Notes under the pieces: generated by a model | Told to the model about the DNA's origin: nothing | Database searches by the model: none | The model's input: only the letters and a program-made list of their open reading frames with translations | Position numbers and translations under genes: made by a program | In this document: piece by piece, positions 4,918 through 11,347 of the stretch | Layout: each line of letters opens with the position of its first letter | Numbering within the stretch: the stretch's first letter is position 1 | Origin: an uncultured bacterium | Lineage (GTDB): Bacteria > Planctomycetota > Phycisphaerae > Phycisphaerales > SM1A02 | Assembly: GCA_903918555.1 (NCBI GenBank) | Contig: CAIXEV010000148.1 | Location: forward strand, 1-11,347 | Reading direction: 5' to 3' | Length of the DNA: 11,347 nt

Positions 4918-7692
4918 ATGAACGCGGAAAATCATCACAATCGTGCGACGGCGGAGACGAACGACGCGCGCCACGACCACGCGAGCTGCGATCACGCACG
5001 CCACGACCACGCGCACCACGACCACGCGCACCACGACCACGCGCACCACGACCACGCGCACCTGCAGACGGAGGCGCATGTCCACCCAAACAGCCGCGGC
5101 ATGGCGGTGTTTCTGGCGCTGGTCGCGGTCGCCCTCGCCCTGATGGTCGGGCTTGCGATCTCCTCGACGCGCGACGCGAGCACCTCCGCGAGCGGCGGCC
5201 TCGTCCTCGGGACCGCCTCGCGCAGCGCAAGCGCGGGCGCGCTCGACATCGCGGAATTCATCGTGCAGAAGCACTCGCCTTCGATCGCGGGCGTCGCCTC
5301 GGCGGATGCGCGGTTCGTGTTCGAACCCAAGCGGCTCGGGAACTACACCCTCTCCGCCGACATGCGCGATCCGACCACGGGCGGCGCGCCCACCGAGGAG
5401 TCCGTCGGCTTGGCGCTCTCCGCGTCGGCGGCCTCTGGAACGGTCACGCAGTCGGCGAGCGACACCGTGCGCATCGATTGGGCGGATACCGACGACCGCG
5501 CGGATCTCGACCTCTCGGAGTTCGCGATCTTCACCGCGGGCGGAACCCCGACCAGCCCGGCCCTTCGAGTCGGCCCGAACTCCGAAGTCTCGGTGTGGCG
5601 CAAGGCGCCTCTCGCCAAGCTGGGCGAGCCGGTCGTGATCGGACACCGAACGAGGACCACCGGCCTCTTCACGATCGATCCGCAGGCGCGGCTGCTCGGC
5701 CATGTCCTCGTCAGGCCCGGCGGCTTCCCCACCAACCAGATGCAGCTCGACGAGCAACTCGCGAATCAAGAGCTCACGATTCCCTTCGATGTCCAGGTCC
5801 CGGCCACGCCTCGGCAGAATGCGCCAACCATCATCACGGTGCTTCCGTTCGCTCGCTTCGCGGCAGATGTGAACACGCGGCTCCCGGACGGCACGCTGCC
5901 GCACATCCGTACGAGCGTGCCGAACCAGCATCTCTGGAATCCGAACAGCGTCGTCACCATCGCGGCGACCAACGACGCGAGCCTCCAGCCGAACACGCTG
6001 CTGCCCCTGGGCACCTGGCGCGTGATCCATCTCACGAACCAGACCATGCTCCGAGGCGCGCGATGGCGCTTCGAGGTGCCGACGCAGCTGATCGTGGACA
6101 GCAACCTGCGGCTGGTGGACTCCGAGTTCACGGTCGGTCCGAACGGCGCGCTCACCATCCAGACCGCGGGCGAACTGACGCTGCAGAACTCGCGCATCGT
6201 TCCCGACGACGGAAACAGGACGACCTCCCACGCAGCCGATGGAACGGCGGACTACGGCGCGTTTGGTGCGTCGCGGATCATCGTCTACTCGCACGGAGGC
6301 AGCCCCACCCTGACCTCCCGAAGCGTCCTCAAGGGACAGATCTATGCGACGACGCTTCGGGTTCGCGTCGAATCCGAGAGCGCCGTCTACGGCCGCATCC
6401 TCGCCTCGATCGCCGAGTTCACCGGCGGCGGAAGCCTCTACTACGACCCTCAGCTCAACTCGGGCCGCGGCTGGACGAATCCCAAGAGCGGCGTCTGGTG
6501 GCGTCGCGACGAACTCCGTCCCGAGGTGCGCGGAGTCGGCATCCTGAACGACCAGGGGCTCGCAACCTTCGTGACGCGCACCGGCGTGGCGGTCGAGCTT
6601 CCCGAGAACGGAATCGTCGTCACGCAGCATGTCGGTGCGGCGGGCGGAGTGCCGCGCATCAACAGCAATGGCGCGCAGGCTGGAGCCCTGACATCCGCGG
6701 CAACCGCCATCGCGCAAAGCGTCGCAGCTGCGCCGAGGCCCGTGGTCTACCCGGATCGCTTCATCGTCGTCCACGGAACCCTGCGCGATTTCCGCGAGAT
6801 GCGCGAACTGGAAGGACATCCCGACTTCGACAATCCCCAACTCGCGCGCAACGCGACCTGGAGCTGGCTGGCCTCGGGCCTCGTCGAGCGCGAGCTTTCC
6901 CCCGACGGGAAGCCGATTCTGGCCAAAAACACGGTCAAGCCGCTTCAGAACCAGCACATCGACTCGCGCGGAAGGGCCATTTGCTGGACGGTCGCGAACA
7001 AGAGCCTCGGCGATCGGATGGGCACGCCCGCACGCTTGGAGTACCCCTATGTCGCCTCGCCGGAATCGTTCGCAACCTGGTTCCGCGACACCCCCGGCGT
7101 CAATCTCGTAGAGCCGTTCCGCATCGTGATGCGGCGTGTGATGGCGAGCGCGGGCGTGACGACCTATGTGTTCGACTCGAACGCGGCGCCGCCGTTCCAG
7201 AACGACGGCCCTGGTCCGCAGTTCGACGGCTTCTTCCCCGTCGAGAACCGACTCTTCGGCAATACCGCGCTGGCTTCGACGCTCGTCGGCACCACTCTGA
7301 TCGGATGGAACCGCAACTACCACTTCACGCTCGAGCTGAGTCTTGAATTCACCTACCGGTCGGGCACAGGCCAGGCGTTCTCGTTCAACTCCGAGGATGA
7401 CCTCTGGGCGTTCATCGACGGGAAGCTCGTCATCGATCTCGGCGGCATGCACCAAAACCACGGCCAGATGGTCGAGCTGGACCGGCTGGGACTCGAGGAA
7501 GGCAAGACCTATCCGATGAAGATCTTCTACGCGGAGCGCCGTCGGCCCTACAGCTACTTCCGCATGGCGACCACCTTCCCGATCGCAAGCCCGATTCCTG
7601 AGGCTCCCCCGCTCTCCGATCCGATGGGACCGCTGGTGAACATCTACCGCCAGAGCGACATGACGCGCGCTGCGTTCCTGTCGAGGAAGTAA
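4918..7692 (+). CDS. GspK/PilX-like anchored fibro-slime domain protein
   Basis: A 924-residue protein, probably the tip subunit of a pilus or pseudopilus. Residues 1-61 form a leader with 19 His, ending NSRG. A hydrophobic helix follows (MAVFLALVAVALALMVGLAI, 62-81) without the Glu at +5, as in GspK and PilX, then a helix ending ALDIAEFIV. The middle (about 170-600) is beta-rich; near 488-512 SAVYGR and later YYDPQLN resemble the DUF7305-type region of PilX-like proteins (from memory). From about 611 to the end lies a fibro-slime domain: HGTLRDF, HPDFDN (634-639), WFRDTPGVN (721-729), TYVFDS, FFPVENRLFGN (from 772), FTLELSLEFTY, SEDDLWAFIDGKLVIDLGG (825-843), KIFYAERR. This family is known in Fibrobacter and Dictyostelium surface proteins and is PA14-like; ligand unknown. 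The ATG at 4918, after GGGGGA, is preferred over an in-frame TTG at 4894. The gene lies 29 bp after the H-like frame and is probably co-transcribed with it. Confidence 0.88.
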   Translation: MNAENHHNRATAETNDARHDHASCDHARHDHAHHDHAHHDHAHHDHAHLQTEAHVHPNSRGMAVFLALVAVALALMVGLAISSTRDASTSASGGLVLGTASRSASAGALDIAEFIVQKHSPSIAGVASADARFVFEPKRLGNYTLSADMRDPTTGGAPTEESVGLALSASAASGTVTQSASDTVRIDWADTDDRADLDLSEFAIFTAGGTPTSPALRVGPNSEVSVWRKAPLAKLGEPVVIGHRTRTTGLFTIDPQARLLGHVLVRPGGFPTNQMQLDEQLANQELTIPFDVQVPATPRQNAPTIITVLPFARFAADVNTRLPDGTLPHIRTSVPNQHLWNPNSVVTIAATNDASLQPNTLLPLGTWRVIHLTNQTMLRGARWRFEVPTQLIVDSNLRLVDSEFTVGPNGALTIQTAGELTLQNSRIVPDDGNRTTSHAADGTADYGAFGASRIIVYSHGGSPTLTSRSVLKGQIYATTLRVRVESESAVYGRILASIAEFTGGGSLYYDPQLNSGRGWTNPKSGVWWRRDELRPEVRGVGILNDQGLATFVTRTGVAVELPENGIVVTQHVGAAGGVPRINSNGAQAGALTSAATAIAQSVAAAPRPVVYPDRFIVVHGTLRDFREMRELEGHPDFDNPQLARNATWSWLASGLVERELSPDGKPILAKNTVKPLQNQHIDSRGRAICWTVANKSLGDRMGTPARLEYPYVASPESFATWFRDTPGVNLVEPFRIVMRRVMASAGVTTYVFDSNAAPPFQNDGPGPQFDGFFPVENRLFGNTALASTLVGTTLIGWNRNYHFTLELSLEFTYRSGTGQAFSFNSEDDLWAFIDGKLVIDLGGMHQNHGQMVELDRLGLEEGKTYPMKIFYAERRRPYSYFRMATTFPIASPIPEAPPLSDPMGPLVNIYRQSDMTRAAFLSRK
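4969..5058 (+). repeat. 15-bp tandem repeat encoding His-rich leader (6 units)
   Basis: Six consecutive 15-bp units code for the pattern (R/H)HDHA. Units 1 and 4 (4969-4983, 4999-5013) are CGCCACGACCACGCG, unit 2 (4984-4998) is degenerate and codes SCDHA, and unit 3 as counted by position is 4999-5013. The last three (5014-5028, 5029-5043, 5044-5058) are identical, CACCACGACCACGCG. By position there are thus units at 4969, 4984, 4999, 5014, 5029 and 5044. Identity of the last three units suggests recent slippage expansion. The repeat lies in the N-terminal leader before the membrane helix of the fibro-slime protein. Confidence 0.9.
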
Positions 7693-7831
7693 GGCAAGAC
7701 GAGCGCAGGACGGGTGAAGGCCGCGCGGCGGGCGCATCGCGTCTCGCGGCAACCGCGCGACCGAGAACACCAATCGGGCTAGGAACTCACCCACCGCCGA
7801 GAACCTCGAGCCTCTACAGACCGAACTGAAT
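7693..7831 (+). other. Intergenic stretch after module 1
   Basis: No gene is recognised in the 296 bp between the two modules. This first part has only a GC-rich imperfect inverted repeat (CGCGCGG 7722-7728 with CCGCGCG 7753-7759, 24-nt loop). The terminator and second hairpin downstream are listed separately. A very weak promoter-like pair, TTGTAG (7867-7872) and TATCTC (7891-7896) 18 nt apart, lies between them and could serve module 2. Confidence 0.4.
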
Positions 7832-7870
7832 CGCACCCCGCGGGCAAAAGTCGCGGGGTGCGTCGTTTGT
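7832..7870 (+). terminator. Probable intrinsic terminator after module 1
   Basis: CGCACCCCGCG (7832-7842) pairs perfectly with CGCGGGGTGCG (7852-7862) around a 9-nt loop, and TCGTTTGT follows. An 11-bp GC-rich stem with a moderately T-rich tail, 140 bp after the fibro-slime stop, fits a Rho-independent terminator on the plus strand. It separates the two paralogous modules transcriptionally. Confidence 0.7.
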
Positions 7871-7906
7871 AGCGAGCGCAAACGGTTCGATATCTCCTTG
7901 AGGACG

Positions 7907-7933
7907 CCGCGCGGACTTTGACGGTCCGCGCGG
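7907..7933 (+). promoter_or_regulatory. Second strong hairpin upstream of module 2
   Basis: CCGCGCGGAC (7907-7916) pairs perfectly with GTCCGCGCGG (7924-7933) around a 7-nt loop (TTTGACG). Outer bases can extend the stem with one bulge. No T-tract follows, so it is not a typical terminator. It sits about 55 bp before the likely start of the J-like gene and would be in its 5' untranslated region, which suggests an RNA-level or protein-binding control element. Confidence 0.5.
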
Positions 7934-7988
7934 TGTGTCCCGATGTTCGGACGCCCGTGGTGGGCTCCGCCCATCGATCGGGATCCGA

Positions 7989-8654
7989 ATGCGCTTGCCT
8001 TCCGTGCACGAACCATCGCCACCAGCCGCCCCAGACGCGCGGCGCCACGCTCCGCCGCGCGGAATGGCGCAGTGGCGGCATGGCTTCACGCTCATCGAAG
8101 TCATGATCTCGGCGTTCTTGCTCTGCGTCGTCGGCGCTGCGATCGTCGGCTTCCTCTCGGCGCTCTCGACCGGAGGCACCGCGCGCCAGCACATCTCGGA
8201 TCCGACCATCGAGTCAACCCTTGCCCTCCGCCGACTGCAGGTCCTTGCGCCCGACTTCCGTTCGGTCCTCGCGGCGGCCGACCAGAGCGCAATCCTCTGG
8301 ACGAGCGACCGGATCGCGAGCCGGTCGGTCCATCTCAGCGAGGTCGCGCTCCTGCGCTTCGACCCGGACGCGGAGGAACTGCTGCTCGAATCCGTCACCC
8401 GCGAGGCCTTGATCGCCGATCGCACGCTCGAGCACGAGTTCCTGATCGGGCAGTACGACTCGATCCTCGGCGTCTTCGATTCGCTTCGCCTCGACGGGAT
8501 GCTCGACCGCGAGGTGCTCTCGGAGGGATCCGAATCCGTCGAGTTCTCCGCGGCGGTCGGAACCTCCGGCATCGCCAACGCGACCTTCGTCGGCGCAGAC
8601 TCAAGCGCGCGGGTCCGCCTCGCTCCCGAGACCCTCGAGGAGCCGTTGCGATGA
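7989..8654 (+). CDS. Prepilin-type pseudopilin, GspJ-like (module 2)
   Basis: An intact paralogue of the J-like gene at 3697. The prepilin junction is QWRHG followed by FTLIEVMISAFLLCVVGAAI, with Glu at mature position 5. The mature part is 189 residues, matching 190 in the frame-corrected paralogue. The body shares HISDP, ESTLALRR, APDFRSVL, LLRFD and the C-terminal LAPETLEEPLR. The start is uncertain: ATG 7989 (chosen) follows a GGGA element and gives a 32-residue Pro/Ala/Arg-rich leader; ATG 8064 would give a short 7-residue leader; GTG 7935 is also in frame but overlaps the hairpin. The stop TGA overlaps the next ATG (ATGA), indicating translational coupling with the H-like gene. Subtype J is inferred, as for module 1. 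Confidence 0.85.
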   Translation: MRLPSVHEPSPPAAPDARRHAPPRGMAQWRHGFTLIEVMISAFLLCVVGAAIVGFLSALSTGGTARQHISDPTIESTLALRRLQVLAPDFRSVLAAADQSAILWTSDRIASRSVHLSEVALLRFDPDAEELLLESVTREALIADRTLEHEFLIGQYDSILGVFDSLRLDGMLDREVLSEGSESVEFSAAVGTSGIANATFVGADSSARVRLAPETLEEPLR

Positions 8655-9202
8655 CCGCATCGCCGCTCCACCTTGCCTTCGGACGACGCCGGTCCCGACG
8701 ACGCTGGGCCTCCGCCTTCACGCTCATCGAGATCCTCGTCGTCGTGGTGGTGCTCGGAATCCTCGCCTCGCTTGCGCTCCCAACGCTTGCCGGAGCCGTC
8801 GCCCCGCTCTCGCGCCCCGTCGCCGATCTCATCGAGAACGACCTTCGGCTTGCACGCTTCGACGCCATGGGCTCGATGCGGGAGACGGTGCTCGTGGTGG
8901 GCGAGGACCGCAGGCGCTGGTGGCTTCAGCCCGCGGGCGAGCTCTCGCAGGAACGCGCGCTTCCCGCATCGCTCCGCGCGCTCGGATTCGACACGCTCAA
9001 GCCCTTCGAGGCCCACAGGCTCAGCCTCACCGTGAACGGAGAGGAACTCCCCGACGGCGACGCAGTGCTCGTCGGGTTCGACTCCGAAGGAACCCGCAAC
9101 GACACGACCGTGGTCCTCACGCTGGTCTCCCCCGTCAACGACACCGAAGTGGCGCGGTGGAGGATCGATCCCCGCCGGACCCGTCTGCGCGATGAACCGT
9201 GA
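8651..9202 (+). CDS. Prepilin-type pseudopilin, GspH-like (module 2)
   Basis: A 183-residue intact paralogue of the interrupted gene at 4292. The leader is Arg-rich and ends RRRWASA before FTLIEILVVVVVLGILASL; as in module 1 the residue before the cut is Ala rather than Gly, which prepilin peptidases tolerate in some substrates. Glu is at mature position 5, followed by ALPTLAGAVAPLSRPVADLI and the AR-containing helix typical of GspH/FimT pseudopilins. A beta-rich C-terminal domain includes RRRWWLQPAG, whose first Trp is replaced by a TGA stop in module 1. The start overlaps the preceding stop as ATGA, with GAGGAG 8 nt upstream. The next gene begins 47 bp after its TGA. Predicted role: minor subunit of the initiation/tip complex of a pseudopilus at the inner membrane. 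Confidence 0.9.
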   Translation: MTASPLHLAFGRRRSRRRWASAFTLIEILVVVVVLGILASLALPTLAGAVAPLSRPVADLIENDLRLARFDAMGSMRETVLVVGEDRRRWWLQPAGELSQERALPASLRALGFDTLKPFEAHRLSLTVNGEELPDGDAVLVGFDSEGTRNDTTVVLTLVSPVNDTEVARWRIDPRRTRLRDEP

Positions 9203-9234
9203 ACGCGATGGAACCCCCGCCCGCAGCCGACATC

Positions 9235-9241
9235 GAAGGTG
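9235..9241 (+). promoter_or_regulatory. Ribosome binding site choosing ATG 9250
   Basis: GAAGGTG lies 8 nt before the ATG at 9250. An in-frame ATG at 9208 has no comparable upstream element, so 9250 is preferred as start of the second fibro-slime protein. Confidence 0.6.
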
Positions 9242-9249
9242 AACACACC

Positions 9250-11347
9250 ATGACCCATCACGATCTCCATGCCACCGACCGCCTGCACGCAGCAGCCCGT
9301 CGCGTTCGTCCGATTCTCCGGCGACGCGGCATGGCGATCCTGCTCGCCATCGTCGCCGTCGCCTTGGCTGTGATCATCGGCCTCGCGGTCGCCTCGAACC
9401 GAAACACGACCACGACGACGAGCGGCACCATCGCGCGGGCGGCCGAGGCGCGTGCCGCGTCGAGGGGCGCGCTCGAGATCGCGGACTTCATCGTGCGGCA
9501 GCACTCCGAGATCATCGCGGGCGATCCGAACGAGGCCCTGCGCGAGGTCTTCGCGCCGAAGACCATCGGGCGCTCCACGCTCTCGGCCACCATCGAGGAC
9601 CCGAACACCGGCGCAAGCCCGACGCGCACCTCGGTTGGGATCGAGTTCGAGGCGACGGCGCAGATCGACGGCGCCTCGCAGACGCTGCGCGCGAAGGCCC
9701 GTGCGCCGTGGGCGGACACGATTGCCCGCGCCGACCTCGACCTCTCGGAGTTCGGAATGCTCGCAACCAGCGGCGGCATCACCGTGGGCGACGGTTCGGA
9801 GGTCTCGATGTGGCGCGATGCGCCGCTTTCGGATCTCGGCGAGCCGATCGTCGTGGGCACCCGCACGCGCCAGCCGAACCTCGTCGCCGTCCACGCCAAC
9901 GCGATCGCGCTCGGCGTCGCCAAGATCAGCCCTGGAAACTTCCCCGCCGACCGCGCGGCGGCGGACGAGCTCCTCGCCGACGGACTCAGCCCGCTCCCCG
10001 CCGACATCCAGGTGCCTGCGGCGCCGAGGCAGGGAATCTCGGAGAACTACGAGACCGTGGACGCCGCCGACCTCGACGACGCGATCAACGAGGTCGTCGG
10101 AACCACGGTGCCCCGCATCAAGGTCTCGGGCGCCACGACGCTCGACACCGAGATGACGGTGCAGGGCCCGGTCGCGCCGGGCGCCTGGCGCGTGCTCGCG
10201 TTCGATGGCGCGCTGATCCTCGACGCCGCGGACTGGACCTTCGAGGTGCCGACGATGATCGTCGCGACGGGCGGCGTGACCCTGCGCAACAGCGCCAAGC
10301 TCCAGGTCGGCTCTGGCGGCGCGCTCACGATCGTCTCGAACGCGGGCGTGACGGTCACCGATTCGTACATCGGCGCGAAGCTCCCGCCGGGCGGCACGCG
10401 CCCCGACGCGGATGGCGGCGCGCCCTACGGCGGCGTCGGCGCCTCGGCGGTGACGATCTTCGCGCAACCGTCCCCTGAGGCCGTGCTCGTCAACGAAGGC
10501 AGCGTCGTCACCGGCGAGATCTACGCCCCCGACGCGGCCGTCACCATCAGCGACGCCAGCGCCGTCTACGGCCGCGTGCTCGGCGGCTCGGTCGTGCTCG
10601 ACGACGGACGGCTCTTCTACGACCCCGCGCTCGACACGGGCCGCGGCTGGCTCAATCCCGAAAGCGCCGTCTATGAGGCGGAGAACGATGTCCGCGACGC
10701 CGTCGCCGGCGTCACCGTGCTCAACGACGAGTCGCTCGCGGCCTTCACGCTGGCAACGAGCGTCGCGGTCGAGTCGCCGGGCAACCAACTCATCGTGACC
10801 GCGCATGTCGACGCAGCGGGCGGCTACGACGCGGGCACGACGACCAACTCGGTCGATGGCGGCGTGGCGGCGGATGGCTCGATGCTGCCCGGCGCCACGG
10901 GCCTCTCCGGCGCCACCGGCTCCACGACCACCTATCCGGAGTCCTTCGAGGTGCACGGCACGCTGCGTGACTTCCGCGAATCCACCCACTCCGCGGGGCA
11001 TCCTGACTTCGACAACCCGGCCTACCCAAACGGCCTGCGCTGGGGCTTGGTGAAGCCCACGCTCTCCGCCGACGGAAAGCCCGAGCTGCTTAGCGGCACC
11101 GCGAAGTCGATGAAGACCCTCTACAAGGACAGCGCGGGAAACGCCATCGCCCCCGCGCTCTACAACCCATCGCTCGGAGATGTGGCCGGCACGCTGAACT
11201 CCTCGAGCCAGCGTTCGATCACCAGCGCCGCGACCTTCGCCAACTGGTTCCGCGACTCGCCGGGGGTCAACCTGTCGGAGCCCTTCACGCTTCTCCTCCG
11301 CCGCACGATCGATTCGTCCGGCCGCACCACCTATGTGTTCGACTCGC
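9250..11347 (+). CDS. GspK/PilX-like anchored fibro-slime domain protein (module 2, partial)
   Basis: A paralogue of the 4918 gene, cut by the window end after 699 codons. The leader has 27 residues, MTHHDLHATDRLHAAARRVR then PILRRRG, with four His near the start but no repeat. A hydrophobic helix follows (about 28-48, MAILLAIVAVALAVIIGLAV), again without the Glu at +5, then GALEIADFIV. The middle region matches the paralogue: DLDLSEF, LGEPIVVG, DIQVPAAPRQ, WTFEVPT, SAVYGRVL (from 437), FYDPALDTGRGW. The fibro-slime domain begins with HGTLRDF and HPDFDN (584-589), then WFRDSPGVN (from 666), and the window ends at TYVFDS. Missing are the FFP, DD-containing and AERR parts present in the paralogue. 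Residues 540-555 are Gly/Ala/Ser/Thr-rich, including GATGLSGATGS, a likely linker. ATG 9208 is an alternative in-frame start. Likely role: alternative tip protein of a pseudopilus. Confidence 0.88.
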   Translation, partial: MTHHDLHATDRLHAAARRVRPILRRRGMAILLAIVAVALAVIIGLAVASNRNTTTTTSGTIARAAEARAASRGALEIADFIVRQHSEIIAGDPNEALREVFAPKTIGRSTLSATIEDPNTGASPTRTSVGIEFEATAQIDGASQTLRAKARAPWADTIARADLDLSEFGMLATSGGITVGDGSEVSMWRDAPLSDLGEPIVVGTRTRQPNLVAVHANAIALGVAKISPGNFPADRAAADELLADGLSPLPADIQVPAAPRQGISENYETVDAADLDDAINEVVGTTVPRIKVSGATTLDTEMTVQGPVAPGAWRVLAFDGALILDAADWTFEVPTMIVATGGVTLRNSAKLQVGSGGALTIVSNAGVTVTDSYIGAKLPPGGTRPDADGGAPYGGVGASAVTIFAQPSPEAVLVNEGSVVTGEIYAPDAAVTISDASAVYGRVLGGSVVLDDGRLFYDPALDTGRGWLNPESAVYEAENDVRDAVAGVTVLNDESLAAFTLATSVAVESPGNQLIVTAHVDAAGGYDAGTTTNSVDGGVAADGSMLPGATGLSGATGSTTTYPESFEVHGTLRDFRESTHSAGHPDFDNPAYPNGLRWGLVKPTLSADGKPELLSGTAKSMKTLYKDSAGNAIAPALYNPSLGDVAGTLNSSSQRSITSAATFANWFRDSPGVNLSEPFTLLLRRTIDSSGRTTYVFDS

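Noticed and set aside
4969..5058. Short regular repeats considered as a CRISPR-like array
   Set aside because: Units are 15 bp and directly adjacent with no spacers, and they lie in frame inside a protein-coding leader.
4213..8022. Very long open frame of 1269 codons on the minus strand
   Set aside because: It lies antisense to the fibro-slime gene and H-like gene. Its translation is rich in Arg, Asp, Glu and His with no family motif, and it is a by-product of G/C-biased third positions on the coding strand.
8926..11001. Minus-strand open frame of 691 codons opposite module 2
   Set aside because: It is a shadow of the H-like and second fibro-slime genes, with the same low-complexity composition and no recognisable domain.

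Overview
The window is GC-rich throughout, with strong G/C bias at third codon positions and a Gram-negative-type gene content (LPS-export permeases, type II secretion/type IV pilus-like pseudopilins). The fibro-slime surface domains combined with pseudopilins suggest a diderm environmental bacterium. Planctomycetota (Phycisphaerae-like) is my best guess, but this is inference from gene content only. There are no tRNA, rRNA, CRISPR array or transposase signals.

Left part (about 1-2880, minus strand): two adjacent LptF/LptG-type permease genes, 10 bp apart and clearly one operon. They are transcribed away from the rest of the window. A small hairpin-bearing tail (1-91) follows them. A 343-bp divergent intergenic region (2880-3222) separates them from the plus-strand genes.

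Middle part (3223-7692, plus strand), module 1: three small prepilin-like proteins (I-like, J-like, H-like pseudopilins) are followed by a 924-residue protein. That protein has a GspK/PilX-like membrane-anchored N-terminus, a beta-rich middle and a C-terminal fibro-slime domain. Its leader carries a striking histidine-rich 15-bp tandem repeat. Two of the pseudopilin genes look damaged. The J-like gene has a one-base frameshift just before its expected stop. The H-like gene has an in-frame TGA exactly where its paralogue has a Trp codon, and homologous coding sequence continues past it.

Right part (7693-11347, plus strand), module 2: after a strong intrinsic-terminator-like hairpin and a second hairpin, the same gene order is repeated (J-like, H-like, fibro-slime anchor protein), all intact. 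There is no I-like gene, and the last gene is cut by the window end. The two modules are clear paralogues.

Working model (inference): each module encodes minor pseudopilins that prime or cap a pilus/pseudopilus-like fibre or secretion pseudopilus. The large K/PilX-position protein would be the tip subunit, presenting a fibro-slime (PA14-like, probably carbohydrate- or surface-binding) domain outside the cell. Two modules would give two alternative tips. The assembly ATPase, platform protein, prepilin peptidase and major pilin are not in the window and must be encoded elsewhere.
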